Below, piece after piece: positions 10,879-19,202 of a stretch of DNA of 64,000 nt; the first letter of the stretch is position 1; every line of letters starts with the position of its first letter. The DNA is taken from positions 52,270-116,269 of the forward strand of contig CAZTJC010000012.1 of NCBI GenBank assembly GCA_964613945.1. The letters are read 5' to 3'. A program made the position numbers and the translations under genes. This stretch comes from JAVVHH01 sp964613945. GTDB taxonomy: Bacteria > Pseudomonadota > Alphaproteobacteria > Acetobacterales > Acetobacteraceae. The notes beneath the pieces are model-generated. The model was not told where the DNA came from and made no database searches. It saw only the letters and a program-made list of their open reading frames with translations.

Positions 10879-11160
10879 ATGAAGTCGCTTATGTCCGTCC
10901 TGTCGCTCGCCGCCGTTCTCGGCACCGCCGCTTGTGCCGGCAACATGACCCGTCCGACCGATACGGGTAACATGGCATTCCCGACACCTGTGCCACAGGG
11001 CAACATCGCCGTCAGCCGCCCGGCCACGCTTGACACCGGCAGCATGGGCACGCCGACCTCCAGCGGTGGTGCGTTGCGCCCGGCCAACCCCGGCTTCGAC
11101 ACCGGCAACATGGCGCTGCCATCCCGAGCACAGGGCAACTCGCGCCCCGGCAGCTACTAA
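10879..11160 (+). CDS. Small repeat-containing lipoprotein
   Basis: Secreted lipoprotein of 93 aa and unknown function. The signal peptide MKSLMSVLSLAAVLGTAAC ends in a lipobox with Cys19. The mature part is low-complexity and carries an imperfect motif DTG(N/S)M at residues 28-32, 52-56 and 74-78, with related GNM/GNI and QGN steps between. The ribosome site AGGAGAAAG (10867-10875) clearly selects this ATG over upstream in-frame codons. It is followed at once by a bidirectional terminator shared with ccrM. I do not recognise a family. Confidence 0.72.
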   Translation: MKSLMSVLSLAAVLGTAACAGNMTRPTDTGNMAFPTPVPQGNIAVSRPATLDTGSMGTPTSSGGALRPANPGFDTGNMALPSRAQGNSRPGSY

Positions 11161-11172
11161 AAAATCATCGTG

Positions 11173-11202
11173 GCCGGTCGGCGCCCTCGTGCGCCGGCCG
11201 GC
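11173..11202. terminator. Bidirectional terminator between the lipoprotein gene and ccrM
   Basis: A 12-bp stem with one G-T wobble (11173-11184 pairs with 11191-11202) and a 6-nt loop. An A run (11159-11164) on the plus strand gives a T tract downstream of the hairpin in the ccrM direction. The position between two convergent genes supports a terminator. Confidence 0.65.
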
Positions 11203-12287
11203 TACTCGGCCGCCGCGATCGCCTCACTTCGTAGGATGTCGATCGGAACCAGGGCGCCGCCGCGCTCGAAATACCAGAACGTCCAGCCGTTGCAGCTCGG
11301 CGTATTCTGCATCGTCGCACCGACCTTGTGAATCGATCCCCGGACATCGCCGGCGATCAGCGACCCGTCCGTTGCCACCACCGCACGAACCCGGCGCTGC
11401 TTGTCCGTCAGCACCGTCCCCTCCGGCAACAGCCCGCGCTCGACCAGGTTGCCGAATGGCACGCGGGGTGCGTCGCGCTTGGTGGGCGAGGCCGCCGTCT
11501 CCTCGAGCGGCGCGGGGCGGACTCGGCGCACCCGGCCGATCGCGGCTTCCGCATAGGCGGGATGCCGCTCGATGCCGATGAAATGCCGATGCAGCCGCTT
11601 GGCCACCGCGGCGGTGGTGCCGGTGCCGAGAAACGGATCGAGCAGGACATCGCCCGGTGATGTGCTCGCCAGCAGGACACGGTGCAGCAGGGCCTCAGGC
11701 TTCTGCGTCGGGTGCAGCTTCAGGCCATGGCTGTTCTTCAATCGCTCGCCGCCCGTGCAAAGCGGAAAGGTCCAGTCGCTCCGCATTTGCAGATCGTCGT
11801 TGAGCGACTTCATCGCCTGGTAGTTGAAGCGATACCGGCTGTCGCGGCCGCGTGCCGCCCAGATCAGCGTCTCGTGGGCATTGGTGAAACGCCGGCCGCG
11901 AAAGTTCGGCATGGGGTTGGACTTGCGCCAGATGACGTCGTTGAGGATCCAGAAACCGAGATCCTGCAGTATCGTGCCGAGGCGGAAGACGTTGTGATAG
12001 GCGCCGATCACCCAGATTGTGCCGTCTTTGCGCAGTAGGCGACGGCACTCCGACAGCCAGGCGCGCGTGAACTCGTCATAGGCGGCGAAGTCGCTGAACT
12101 TGTCCCAATCGTCGTCGACGCCGTCGACCAGGCTGTCGTCCGGCCGGCGCAGCTCGCCGCGGAGTTGCAGGTTATAGGGCGGATCGGCGAAGACGCAGTC
12201 GACCGACGCGCTGGGCAGCATCCGCATCAACGGGACGCAGTCGCCGAGGAGCACTTGGTCGAGGGGCAGGTCAGGCGAGGTTTGCAT
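11202..12287 (-). CDS. ccrM: Cell-cycle adenine DNA methyltransferase CcrM (GANTC)
   Basis: DNA N6-adenine methyltransferase of 361 aa, close in size to Caulobacter CcrM (358). Motif IV DPPYNLQL (35-42) precedes the AdoMet-binding FLGTGTTA motif near residue 240, the order expected of the beta class. The C-terminal extension (VPFGNLVERG, then CNGWTFW near the end) is the extra DNA-recognition domain characteristic of CcrM, which methylates A in GANTC. An artefactually longer frame runs upstream through rnhB; ATG 12287 matches the family N-terminus. rnhB lies 37 bp upstream on the same strand, and the two are likely co-transcribed. Confidence 0.95.
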   Translation of the reverse strand: MQTSPDLPLDQVLLGDCVPLMRMLPSASVDCVFADPPYNLQLRGELRRPDDSLVDGVDDDWDKFSDFAAYDEFTRAWLSECRRLLRKDGTIWVIGAYHNVFRLGTILQDLGFWILNDVIWRKSNPMPNFRGRRFTNAHETLIWAARGRDSRYRFNYQAMKSLNDDLQMRSDWTFPLCTGGERLKNSHGLKLHPTQKPEALLHRVLLASTSPGDVLLDPFLGTGTTAAVAKRLHRHFIGIERHPAYAEAAIGRVRRVRPAPLEETAASPTKRDAPRVPFGNLVERGLLPEGTVLTDKQRRVRAVVATDGSLIAGDVRGSIHKVGATMQNTPSCNGWTFWYFERGGALVPIDILRSEAIAAAE

Positions 12288-12324
12288 GGGTGGGGCGCAT
12301 CGTGACGATGTGCCCGAGACCGCG

Positions 12325-12972
12325 TCAATCCGCGGAGTCGCTAACTTGAGCAATGGCGAGCAAGTTCGCCTGCGCGAGCAGTCGCACGGTGCCGAAGGCG
12401 GCGCGATGATGGCGTGACGCGCCGTGCTGGCAGAGCGCGGCGCGATGCAGCGCGGTCGCGTAACCGGAGTTCTCGTGCCAACCGTAATGCGGATGGCGCA
12501 GCGACAGCCGCAGCATCGCCCGGTCGCGGGTGACCTTGGCGATGATGGACGCCGCGGCGATCGACAACGAGGTCGCGTCGCCGCCGATACAGCACTCGAC
12601 CGGGCAGGGCATGTCGGGTGGCGCGCGATTGCCGTCCACCAGTGCCAGCTCCGGCACCAGGCGCAACCGGAGCACCGCGCGGCGCATGGCCAGCATGGAG
12701 GCATGCAGGATGTTGAGCCGCTCGATCTCCGCGACCGACGCTGCGCCGACCGCGATCTCGGCACAGCCGCGAATGGCGATCGCCGCCACCTCGCGCTCGG
12801 CCGCACTCAGCTTCTTGCTGTCGTCGATCAACGGCGCAACCCGGCGCGGCACGCCGTTCGGGAACACCACCGCAACGGCCACCACCGGCCCGGCCAGCGG
12901 GCCGCGGCCGACCTCGTCCACGCCGGCGACCCGCCCGCCATGCGCGCGCTCACGTTTGAAATGCGGTCTCAT
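12325..12972 (-). CDS. rnhB: Ribonuclease HII
   Basis: RNase HII of 215 aa that nicks RNA in RNA-DNA hybrids, including single ribonucleotides in DNA. The active-site motif GVDEVGRGPLAGP gives D19 and E20. Further acidic positions lie in LVDGN and in the SIIAKVTRDR helix. The HPHYGW segment is also conserved. The gene sits upstream of ccrM on the minus strand, a synteny common in alphaproteobacteria, and its promoter region contains a GAGTC site (12999-13003) that CcrM could methylate. Confidence 0.95.
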   Translation of the reverse strand: MRPHFKRERAHGGRVAGVDEVGRGPLAGPVVAVAVVFPNGVPRRVAPLIDDSKKLSAAEREVAAIAIRGCAEIAVGAASVAEIERLNILHASMLAMRRAVLRLRLVPELALVDGNRAPPDMPCPVECCIGGDATSLSIAAASIIAKVTRDRAMLRLSLRHPHYGWHENSGYATALHRAALCQHGASRHHRAAFGTVRLLAQANLLAIAQVSDSAD

Positions 12973-13071
12973 GTCGGAGGGTTAGCATCGGATGGACTGA
13001 GTCGACCAGGATGCACATCAGGATGATGATCCGGTGGTGACATGGCGGCAAAGCTGTGAGAACAGGCAGGC

Positions 13072-13329
13072 ATGTCTGACACTCCTCCCGACCGGCTTTC
13101 CGCCGATGCCGATAGCCCACACTACAATGCCGCCTTGCTGGAGCGCGGCGTCGGTATCCGCTTCAAGGGCGTCGAGAAGACCAACGTGCAGGAATACTGC
13201 GTCAGCGAAGGCTGGGTGCGGCTGACGGTGGGCACGACGACGGACCGCAAGGGCAAGCCGATGACGATGAAGCTGCAAGGCACCGTCGAGCCCTATTTCC
13301 GCGAAGACGCTGCAGCGCCGGACGCCTAG
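13072..13329 (+). CDS. DUF3297 family protein
   Basis: Small soluble protein of 85 aa matching the DUF3297 family of proteobacteria: near N-terminal PPDRLS, then GIRFKGVEKTNVQEYC, VSEGWVRL and KLQGTVEPYF. Function is unknown. It is divergent from rnhB, with about 100 bp of shared upstream sequence. There is no signal peptide or membrane segment. A hairpin (13351-13375) follows the stop. Confidence 0.85.
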   Translation: MSDTPPDRLSADADSPHYNAALLERGVGIRFKGVEKTNVQEYCVSEGWVRLTVGTTTDRKGKPMTMKLQGTVEPYFREDAAAPDA

Positions 13330-13640
13330 CCGAGTTTACAGCGCGTAATCCGTTGACCTGCGCCGGGGGTCAACGACCGAGTAGCGACACCGCACGATGC
13401 CTGCCAATACCGGCGCATCGCCTTCGACAACCGAGTGTCGCCCAGATCGACATCGGCCATGAAGGAAGTTAGGAGCCGAGCGCCTGCTGTGCAGGCGGGC
13501 GGCAGCTAGCCATTATCGGTACCTTGGCTAGCGCCAGAACGGCCGAGGCCATTGGCGACCAGGCCGTCGCCTCGTTAGTACATCGCTGTGCAGTAGGCTC
13601 CGGTCATGGACTTGGAGCCGCCTGCGCTGCGATCAGTCCC
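13330..13640. other. Gene-free interval with two inverted repeats
   Basis: No credible coding frame. CGTTGACC (13351-13358) pairs with GGTCAACG (13368-13375), a possible terminator for the DUF3297 gene, though no T tract follows. GCTAGCCA (13505-13512) pairs perfectly with TGGCTAGC (13525-13532). The second hairpin has no obvious gene to serve and may be an operator or part of a small RNA. Confidence 0.45.
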
Positions 13641-14033
13641 TCAGGAACCGATCACGATCTCGACGCGCCGCGACTCCGTCGGCATCAGGTCGTAGGCGAC
13701 GGCACCACGGTTCTCCATGCTGAGGCGCGGGCGCGGAACGCCGGCCTGGACGAGCGCATCGGCGACGCCCTGGGCGCGGGTGTTGGCCAGCGAGCGGTTA
13801 AAGGCGGGCGAGCCGGCATCCGGGGTGGCGAAGCCGCGGACATGTACAGTGGTAGCCGGGTGCTGCTGCGCGAAAGTGGCGGCCTCGGTGACCGCGGATT
13901 GCGCGGCCTGATCGAGCGCGGCGCTATCGGCAGTGAAGAACACGACAACGGTCCGCGTCGTGGCGACGGGAGAGGTCTGGGCGCAACCGGCGATCGTCAG
14001 AAGGCAGGCGGCGAATAGTGAGCGGCGAAACAT
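13641..14033 (-). CDS. OmpA-like peptidoglycan-associated lipoprotein
   Basis: Outer-membrane lipoprotein of 130 aa. The signal peptide MFRRSLFAACLLTIAGC has a lipobox ending in Cys17. An OmpA C-terminal domain follows, with VVVFFTADSAALD, the helix SLANTRAQGVADAL and the final RRVEIVI; this fold binds peptidoglycan. The long frame upstream is not coding: ATG 14033 has GAGG just upstream and starts the signal peptide. It is divergent from mucR, separated by an AT-rich region of about 410 bp. Confidence 0.85.
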   Translation of the reverse strand: MFRRSLFAACLLTIAGCAQTSPVATTRTVVVFFTADSAALDQAAQSAVTEAATFAQQHPATTVHVRGFATPDAGSPAFNRSLANTRAQGVADALVQAGVPRPRLSMENRGAVAYDLMPTESRRVEIVIGS

Positions 14034-14444
14034 GGCAACCTCGTGGTGAGTAACAGAACGTTCGATACATTTGCATAGGCAGCGTGACACGGGAACACGC
14101 AGTTCCACATGGATCGATATCGTCACGATAATTAACATGTTCGATCTGCATGTCTGGGAATGAAAGATGACATGCTAGTTAAATAACCTGTGTTGCTGAC
14201 TCGAGTTGGTTAGGCGGTGCTCGCGATACTGGCCGACCTTTCCGGAGCGAGAGTAAGCTGTGTCGAGTCGGGTTTTGGTGATGATTTGGTTCAGACGTGA
14301 TCTGATGGTTGACTGGATGAACGACGTGTCAGGCGACGATAAAAGTCGTCGCGTTCTCGTTATTTTGAATTAACAGTAGCCTATTGGCTTGTATTGAGTA
14401 TCGGCCGACGACAATGTATTGTGGCATATAAGGAGTGTGTGTAC
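14034..14444. promoter_or_regulatory. AT-rich divergent control region between the OmpA-like gene and mucR
   Basis: This 411-bp interval is visibly AT-richer than its surroundings and has no credible gene. It contains two GANTC sites, GACTC at 14198-14202 and GAGTC at 14265-14269. A hairpin follows (GCGACGA 14333-14339 with TCGTCGC 14346-14352), and then an AT-rich stretch runs up to the mucR ribosome site. MucR proteins bind AT-rich DNA and often repress their own gene, so autoregulation here is plausible. Confidence 0.5.
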
Positions 14445-14924
14445 ATGTCGGATGAGTTGCCCCTAAACGTCTTGGATCTTACCGCAAAGATCGTTTCTGC
14501 TCATGTATCAAAGAACCCGGTCGCCATTGATGCGCTGCCTGGACTAATTCAGGCCGTGTATCGTTCGCTTTCGACCGCCGGTGATGCCGAGCCGCCGCCA
14601 GTGCCGACCCATACGCCGGCCGTGCCGATCAAGAAGTCAGTATTTCCGGACTACATCGTGTGTCTGGAAGACGGAAAGAAGCTGAAAATGCTTAAGCGGC
14701 ATTTGCAGACCAGCTACGGAATGAGCCCAGATGCCTACCGGACCAAATGGGGTCTGCCGCGGGATTATCCCATGGTTGCGCCGAACTATGCCGCGACTCG
14801 GTCAGGACTGGCCAAGCAGATCGGTTTGGGACGCAAGGCGGCAGTGCCGGCCGCGATTGCCGAAACGCCGGCGGACTCGAAGCCCACGCGCAAGCCGCGT
14901 GCTTCAAAGACTGCGGCCGACTGA
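14445..14924 (+). CDS. mucR: MucR/Ros-family transcriptional regulator
   Basis: Alphaproteobacterial global regulator of 159 aa, in a family controlling exopolysaccharide, motility and cell-cycle genes by binding AT-rich DNA. The N-terminal 45 residues form the oligomerisation helices. The Ros-type finger begins at DYIVCLEDGKKLK and continues through RHLQTSYGMSP and YPMVAPNYAATRSGLAK. C73, D76 and H86 occupy the usual metal-ligand positions, but the second histidine region is Ser90-Tyr91. ATG 14445 is chosen for its AAGGAG site; upstream residues in the frame are not conserved. The Pro/Lys-rich tail (about 135-159) is variable. It lies next to an EPS locus it could control. Confidence 0.9.
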   Translation: MSDELPLNVLDLTAKIVSAHVSKNPVAIDALPGLIQAVYRSLSTAGDAEPPPVPTHTPAVPIKKSVFPDYIVCLEDGKKLKMLKRHLQTSYGMSPDAYRTKWGLPRDYPMVAPNYAATRSGLAKQIGLGRKAAVPAAIAETPADSKPTRKPRASKTAAD

Positions 14925-15001
14925 CCGGTCGCTCAATTCGTTGATTGACGCTTGGCCCCGTCGCGAGCATTGGCTTTCGATGGGAGTTGAGCGGGGCCGA
15001 A

Positions 15002-15184
15002 ATGAATGGGCGCATCGAGGCCCGGGCGAAGCCGGTAGAAGCACCGGCCGAGGCCTCTCGACAGGGGCCTGTTGCGCTCACGCCGCCGCCGCGCGATCCG
15101 GCGCTGGGCATCGTCCTGGCCGTAATCGTGTCGGCAGTGCTCTGGCCCGTGCTCCTGGTCCTGTGGCTTTACTTCTGGCGTTGA
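15002..15184 (+). CDS. Small single-pass membrane protein
   Basis: Putative 60-aa protein with a basic/Pro-rich N-terminus and one C-terminal membrane helix (about residues 35-58) ending in WLYFWR. I recognise no family. Its last 16 bp overlap the 3' end of the convergent GH10 gene. The frame extends upstream to 14945, but ATG 15002 has a GCGGGG purine stretch upstream. Confidence rests mainly on the clean TM helix. Confidence 0.45.
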   Translation: MNGRIEARAKPVEAPAEASRQGPVALTPPPRDPALGIVLAVIVSAVLWPVLLVLWLYFWR

Positions 15185-16248
15185 GCTGCCGACGTCATCG
15201 TGCGCTCGATCGCGTCGAAGGCCGGTTTCGGACGCAGTTCGGTGTCAAACGGCAACGGGCGACCAGGTAAGCCATCCGGCCGCGCATAATTCGGTCGTGT
15301 CGGATCGTTCAGCCATGAGTATTGGTCGCTCAATCCCCAGAACACCACCGCGCCGACCCTAGGATGCGATAGTGCTGCATCCAGAAAACGCGCATAGATG
15401 TCGGCGATACGATTGTCGCGGCTAAGCAGATCGCCGGTCGCCAAGTCATGAACGTCCAACTCGGTAATGAAGATATCGAGATTGCGAGCCGCCAATTCGT
15501 TCAGGAAACGGCGGTATTCGGCGGGATCGAAACGATCAAAGGAACGCGTGCGCAGATGGCTCTGCAATCCGACCGCCTGGATCGGCACCGACCGCCGCAG
15601 CAACTCGTCGATCAGGCCCAGCAAGGCGCGCCGGCGCATCCGTTCATCAGTGGTATTCAGCTCGAGGTCATAATCGTTATAGAGTCGTAACGCCTGTGGC
15701 GCCGCACGTTGGGCGGCATGGAACGCGATGTCGAAGAAAGCGGTGCCGAACTTCTCCAGCAACGGCGATCGGCGCAAGCCACCCGGCATGCCATCGGCCG
15801 GACGGATCGCTTCGTTGACGACGTTCCACGACGCCGTCTGCGCTCCGAAGCGGGAGCCGATTGCCGCAACATGCTCCTCGATCGCCCGTTCCGCCGCGTC
15901 GCGGTCGAGGGCGTCGAACCAGTCCGGTAGCCGCTGGTGCCAGAGCAGGTGATACCCCGTCAGCGACAGGCCGTGTTGCCGGGCGAGGCCGATATTCGCA
16001 TCCAGGCCGGCGAAGTTTTCCGTCGGGGTGGGTGACATGCGCTGCCAACTCATGTTCGGCGCGAATAACGAGCAATTGGCGGCGATCAGGGCCGCATAGG
16101 CCGGGTCGCCGGCGAGATCGATTTCGCTGGCCGAACCGATCAGTAGGCCGGCACGGCGGGCGACGTCGCGCAGTGTCGGCCTTTGTGCCTGTGCTCGGGC
16201 GCTGCCCAACAGGGCCGCCGCAGCCAGCATCAGGGTCCTTCGGTTCAC
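15169..16248 (-). CDS. GH10 family glycoside hydrolase (endo-1,4-beta-xylanase type)
   Basis: Secreted retaining glycosidase of 359 aa. A short signal peptide (to about residue 22) precedes a GH10 barrel. The general acid/base is E146 in WNVVNEAI and the nucleophile is E263 in ITELDV. FAPNMSWQRM, YHLLWHQRLPDW and GLQSHL are further GH10 signatures. Its start overlaps the flippase stop (ATGA), so it is the last gene of a glycosyltransferase-flippase-hydrolase operon. In that context it more likely trims or releases the strain's own polysaccharide than feeds on plant xylan; this is inference. Confidence 0.93.
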   Translation of the reverse strand: MNRRTLMLAAAALLGSARAQAQRPTLRDVARRAGLLIGSASEIDLAGDPAYAALIAANCSLFAPNMSWQRMSPTPTENFAGLDANIGLARQHGLSLTGYHLLWHQRLPDWFDALDRDAAERAIEEHVAAIGSRFGAQTASWNVVNEAIRPADGMPGGLRRSPLLEKFGTAFFDIAFHAAQRAAPQALRLYNDYDLELNTTDERMRRRALLGLIDELLRRSVPIQAVGLQSHLRTRSFDRFDPAEYRRFLNELAARNLDIFITELDVHDLATGDLLSRDNRIADIYARFLDAALSHPRVGAVVFWGLSDQYSWLNDPTRPNYARPDGLPGRPLPFDTELRPKPAFDAIERTMTSAAQRQK

Positions 16249-17666
16249 GTATCACCTCCCGCAACGATCCCGCCCCGTCGCAGCCGTCCTGCCACCACCT
16301 TGCGCAGCCCGACGATGTCGAGCGCCAACGCTGCCGCGCTGTAGCCCATGACCCCGCCGACGATCTTGCCCGCCAGCGCCGCCGCTCCGCTGCCAGGCAC
16401 CGACAGCACGCAGGCTGCCAGCACCGCACATCCCAGTGCAGTCCGGACAACCGGGCCGGCCGGCAGCGGGATCGCGAAAGCGGTGCGCCCGGCGATCGCG
16501 GCGTGGATGGCGGCAACGGCCGCGCCGGCCGTCACGGCAATGGCGGCCCCCACCGGGCCAATGCGCGGGATCAGCAGCGCGTCCAGCCCAAGGGTGACGA
16601 CCGCAGCGACAGCGGTCACGCCGACCTGGGCGCGCATGCGCCGCCCGAGATGGAAGGCATGGTCCAGGTAATGCGAACGCAACCCGGTCAGGAAAGCGGC
16701 GGCGGCCAGCCATGGCGTGAGCGTCGCCACCGTGGCTCGGAAGCCGGGGCCGACCAGCACGGCGGCAAGGTCGTCGGCGGTGAGTGCCATCCCGAGGGCC
16801 GCCGGCGCCAGGATGGCCAGCAACAGCGTGAAATTGGCACCGAGTTGCCGCCGGGCTGCCTCCGCATTGCCCGCCTCCAGCGCCTTGACCGTCAGGGAGA
16901 ACCCGGCCGACGACAGCCCGGAGGACAGCACCACCAGCGTATTCTGCACCAGCACGGATGCGGCGGTGAACAGGCCCAGGGCCTCGACTCCGCCGAACGC
17001 CCCAACCAAGCCGCGGGTGAGGCTGCCCATGGCGCTGTTGAGCATCAAACTGGCCGCCAAAGGCAGCCCGAACCGGATTGCCGCGGTGGCCAGGGCACGG
17101 TCGAAGCCGCCGCCACGTGTGTCGTCGCCCTGGACCTTCGACGCGGCCAGCAGCGTCGCCGCCGCGGTCGCTAGCGCGGTGCAGGCCGGGTCGTGCGTGC
17201 TCCAGGCGGCGACGATGGCCGACAGCATGACCAGGATCGCGCGGGCGAGGTTCATGCGAAAATAGGCGGCCGGGGCAAGGCCGGCGACATGGAAGCGGGT
17301 GCGGAACTCGAACCAGGCGTAACTCACCATCAGCAATAGCCCGGCCGCCACGATGGCCCGGTCAGCCGGCGGCACCGTCGCCAGCACTGCGCCGCCGATC
17401 AGCGCAGCGACCGCCAGAAGCATGAGGAACAGGCGGTCGAACGTGCCGGCCGCGCCGGGACCGGCGGCGGGGGCAAGGCGGAGATAGGCCAATCCGAGCC
17501 ATTCGAACCCGAGCGAGATGCCGAAACTCATGATGACCAGGGCGACGCCGTAGCGGCCGTACGACTCCGGCGGCAACAGCCGGGTCAGCACGGCGATGGT
17601 GAGCATGCCCAGACCGCCGGGCAGCAGCTTGGCCGCAACGTATAGCGCGCTGCTGCGGATCAGCAC
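16245..17666 (-). CDS. Polysaccharide flippase (Wzx-like, MOP superfamily)
   Basis: Integral membrane protein of 473 aa with about 12-14 predicted helices. It resembles lipopolysaccharide/EPS flippases that translocate undecaprenyl-linked repeat units. The N-terminus (SALYVAAKLLPGGLGMLTIAVLTRLLPPESYGRYG) is shaped like other Wzx proteins. It overlaps the upstream glycosyltransferase by 7 bp and the downstream GH10 gene by 4 bp, so the three are translationally coupled. Substrate specificity cannot be read from the sequence. Confidence 0.87.
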   Translation of the reverse strand: MLIRSSALYVAAKLLPGGLGMLTIAVLTRLLPPESYGRYGVALVIMSFGISLGFEWLGLAYLRLAPAAGPGAAGTFDRLFLMLLAVAALIGGAVLATVPPADRAIVAAGLLLMVSYAWFEFRTRFHVAGLAPAAYFRMNLARAILVMLSAIVAAWSTHDPACTALATAAATLLAASKVQGDDTRGGGFDRALATAAIRFGLPLAASLMLNSAMGSLTRGLVGAFGGVEALGLFTAASVLVQNTLVVLSSGLSSAGFSLTVKALEAGNAEAARRQLGANFTLLLAILAPAALGMALTADDLAAVLVGPGFRATVATLTPWLAAAAFLTGLRSHYLDHAFHLGRRMRAQVGVTAVAAVVTLGLDALLIPRIGPVGAAIAVTAGAAVAAIHAAIAGRTAFAIPLPAGPVVRTALGCAVLAACVLSVPGSGAAALAGKIVGGVMGYSAAALALDIVGLRKVVAGRLRRGGIVAGGDT

Positions 17667-18715
17667 GGCAGCAAAGCGCCGTGCATGGCGGCGAGACGAA
17701 TGGCGAGCGCATCGATGTCCAGGTGCTCGGCAAAGACCGCGTGCCCGGCCGCCGCAATCGAGCGGCGCAGTGCGGCGTCCTCAATCAGGCGCGCGATCGC
17801 GGCGGCCAGGGCGGCGACATCGCCGACCGGAACAAACAGCGCGGACACCCCGTCCCGTAGCAGTTCCGGCGTCGCTCCCACCGGTGTGGCGATGACGGCG
17901 ACCTCGGCCGCCAGGGCTTCGATAACCGAAATGGGAAAGTTCTCGGCGTGCGATGGCAGCACCAGAATATCGGCCTGCGACAGCAGCGCGGCGGCAGCGG
18001 CGGCGTCGAGCCAGCCGGGCAGGGAGATCCGCCCCGCAAGCCCGGCACGTTCGATGCGCGCACCGGCATCGTCAAGATCGCCGTCGCCGGCCAGTGTGGC
18101 GCTCCATTCGTGCTGGGCGAGCAGGGAGCTGGCGAGGGCGTCGATCAGCTCCGGAACGCCCTTGCGCACCCCGAGCCGGCCGAGGAACAGAATGCGGCAG
18201 GGTCCCGCCGTTCGCGGTTGCCGCAGCGGGCGGCGAACGCCGTTATGAAGGATGGAGACCCGCTCGGGCGCTACCCCGGTGGTCGCGATGACCCAGTTCG
18301 CCCAGCTCTGACCGAGCACGACGACCCGGTCCGCGCGCCGGAACGACGCTGCGACCAGGCGTTGCCCGATCAGCGGCAGGCCGGCATAGAAAGCGTCATA
18401 CCCGCTACCGTGCAAATGAAGGATCAGCCGCATGCCGGTGAGCGCGGCGAGGTAGGACACGATCATCTTGCGGACGGTGCTGCCGCGCTTGGACAGGTTG
18501 GCGTGCACGGTGCCGAGCCGTCCCGTTGCACGCAACCGACATAGCCGCACAAGCGCGCGCGCAAAGGCGATCACGCCCCCGGTGGCATGACCGCTGCCTC
18601 TGGTGTCGATGATCTCGAGTGGCGGGCCGAGCCGCTGCCTCGCCCAACTCTCCTGCAGGTAGCCCGCCCAGCGCCCGATGCCGCCAGCATGGTCCAAGCC
18701 ACCCGGCACCAGCAT
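17660..18715 (-). CDS. GT4-type glycosyltransferase
   Basis: GT-B fold glycosyltransferase of about 351 aa, first gene of the minus-strand EPS operon. The N-terminal domain holds PGGLDHAGGIGRW and LHLHGSG. The C-terminal domain has ILFLGRLGVRKGVPELI and the donor-binding region LPSHAENFPISVIEALA, followed by GATPELL. ATG 18715 is a conservative start: the frame is open to a GTG at 18859, and GTG codons lie directly before the ATG, so the true start may be a little upstream. Donor and acceptor are unknown. Confidence 0.85.
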   Translation of the reverse strand: MLVPGGLDHAGGIGRWAGYLQESWARQRLGPPLEIIDTRGSGHATGGVIAFARALVRLCRLRATGRLGTVHANLSKRGSTVRKMIVSYLAALTGMRLILHLHGSGYDAFYAGLPLIGQRLVAASFRRADRVVVLGQSWANWVIATTGVAPERVSILHNGVRRPLRQPRTAGPCRILFLGRLGVRKGVPELIDALASSLLAQHEWSATLAGDGDLDDAGARIERAGLAGRISLPGWLDAAAAAALLSQADILVLPSHAENFPISVIEALAAEVAVIATPVGATPELLRDGVSALFVPVGDVAALAAAIARLIEDAALRRSIAAAGHAVFAEHLDIDALAIRLAAMHGALLPC

Positions 18716-19202
18716 CACCACGCGGCGGCGCGATCGGCACGCACCGAAGCCCGGCGTCAATTGGGCGCCTCCGTATGTGCGATGCCTGTTCGGCAAGATG
18801 GCGCGGTCAGTGCGACATTCCTCTAACTCGTTCAATGGGTTGAGGGCAGTACATCCCACGTCAACTTCACTGGTTGTAGGTGCCGCAAAGCTACAGTGTA
18901 ATCTGCTTGAAAATACACTTAATAAGACGCATTGTTAGCTTTTGCTTTGCTCACGAAATGTTGTTAGCTGCGCTTAGCGGGAGTTCCACCGGGCAAAATG
19001 TGACCGCGGCTAGGTGCACCGGAAGGCATGACAAAATGCAGAACGGTATTCGGATTGCACTTTCTTCTTCAGCCATGCTGACGGTAAGAGGAAGCTCGTG
19101 CCAAGCTAAGTCAAAAAAAGAGTATTTGCCAATGTCCGCCTTCTACTGGCTGATATTATTCTATTTTTAGACTCTGTCTCTGTCGTCCTGTGCGGTATTG
19201 GC
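18716..19202. promoter_or_regulatory. Divergent intergenic region of the EPS locus
   Basis: About 490 bp between the two divergent EPS operons, markedly AT-richer than both flanks. It presumably contains both promoters, but I cannot identify convincing -35/-10 pairs. A 96-codon frame at 18880-19170 has no ribosome site and no recognisable protein. The last 95 bp (from 19108) appear to encode the N-terminus of the priming transferase in the frame of the downstream gene. Confidence 0.5.

Noticed and set aside
18880..19170. 96-codon frame in the EPS intergenic region
   Set aside because: No ribosome site, no recognisable motif and AT-rich non-coding composition; its last codons overlap what looks like the transferase N-terminus in another frame.
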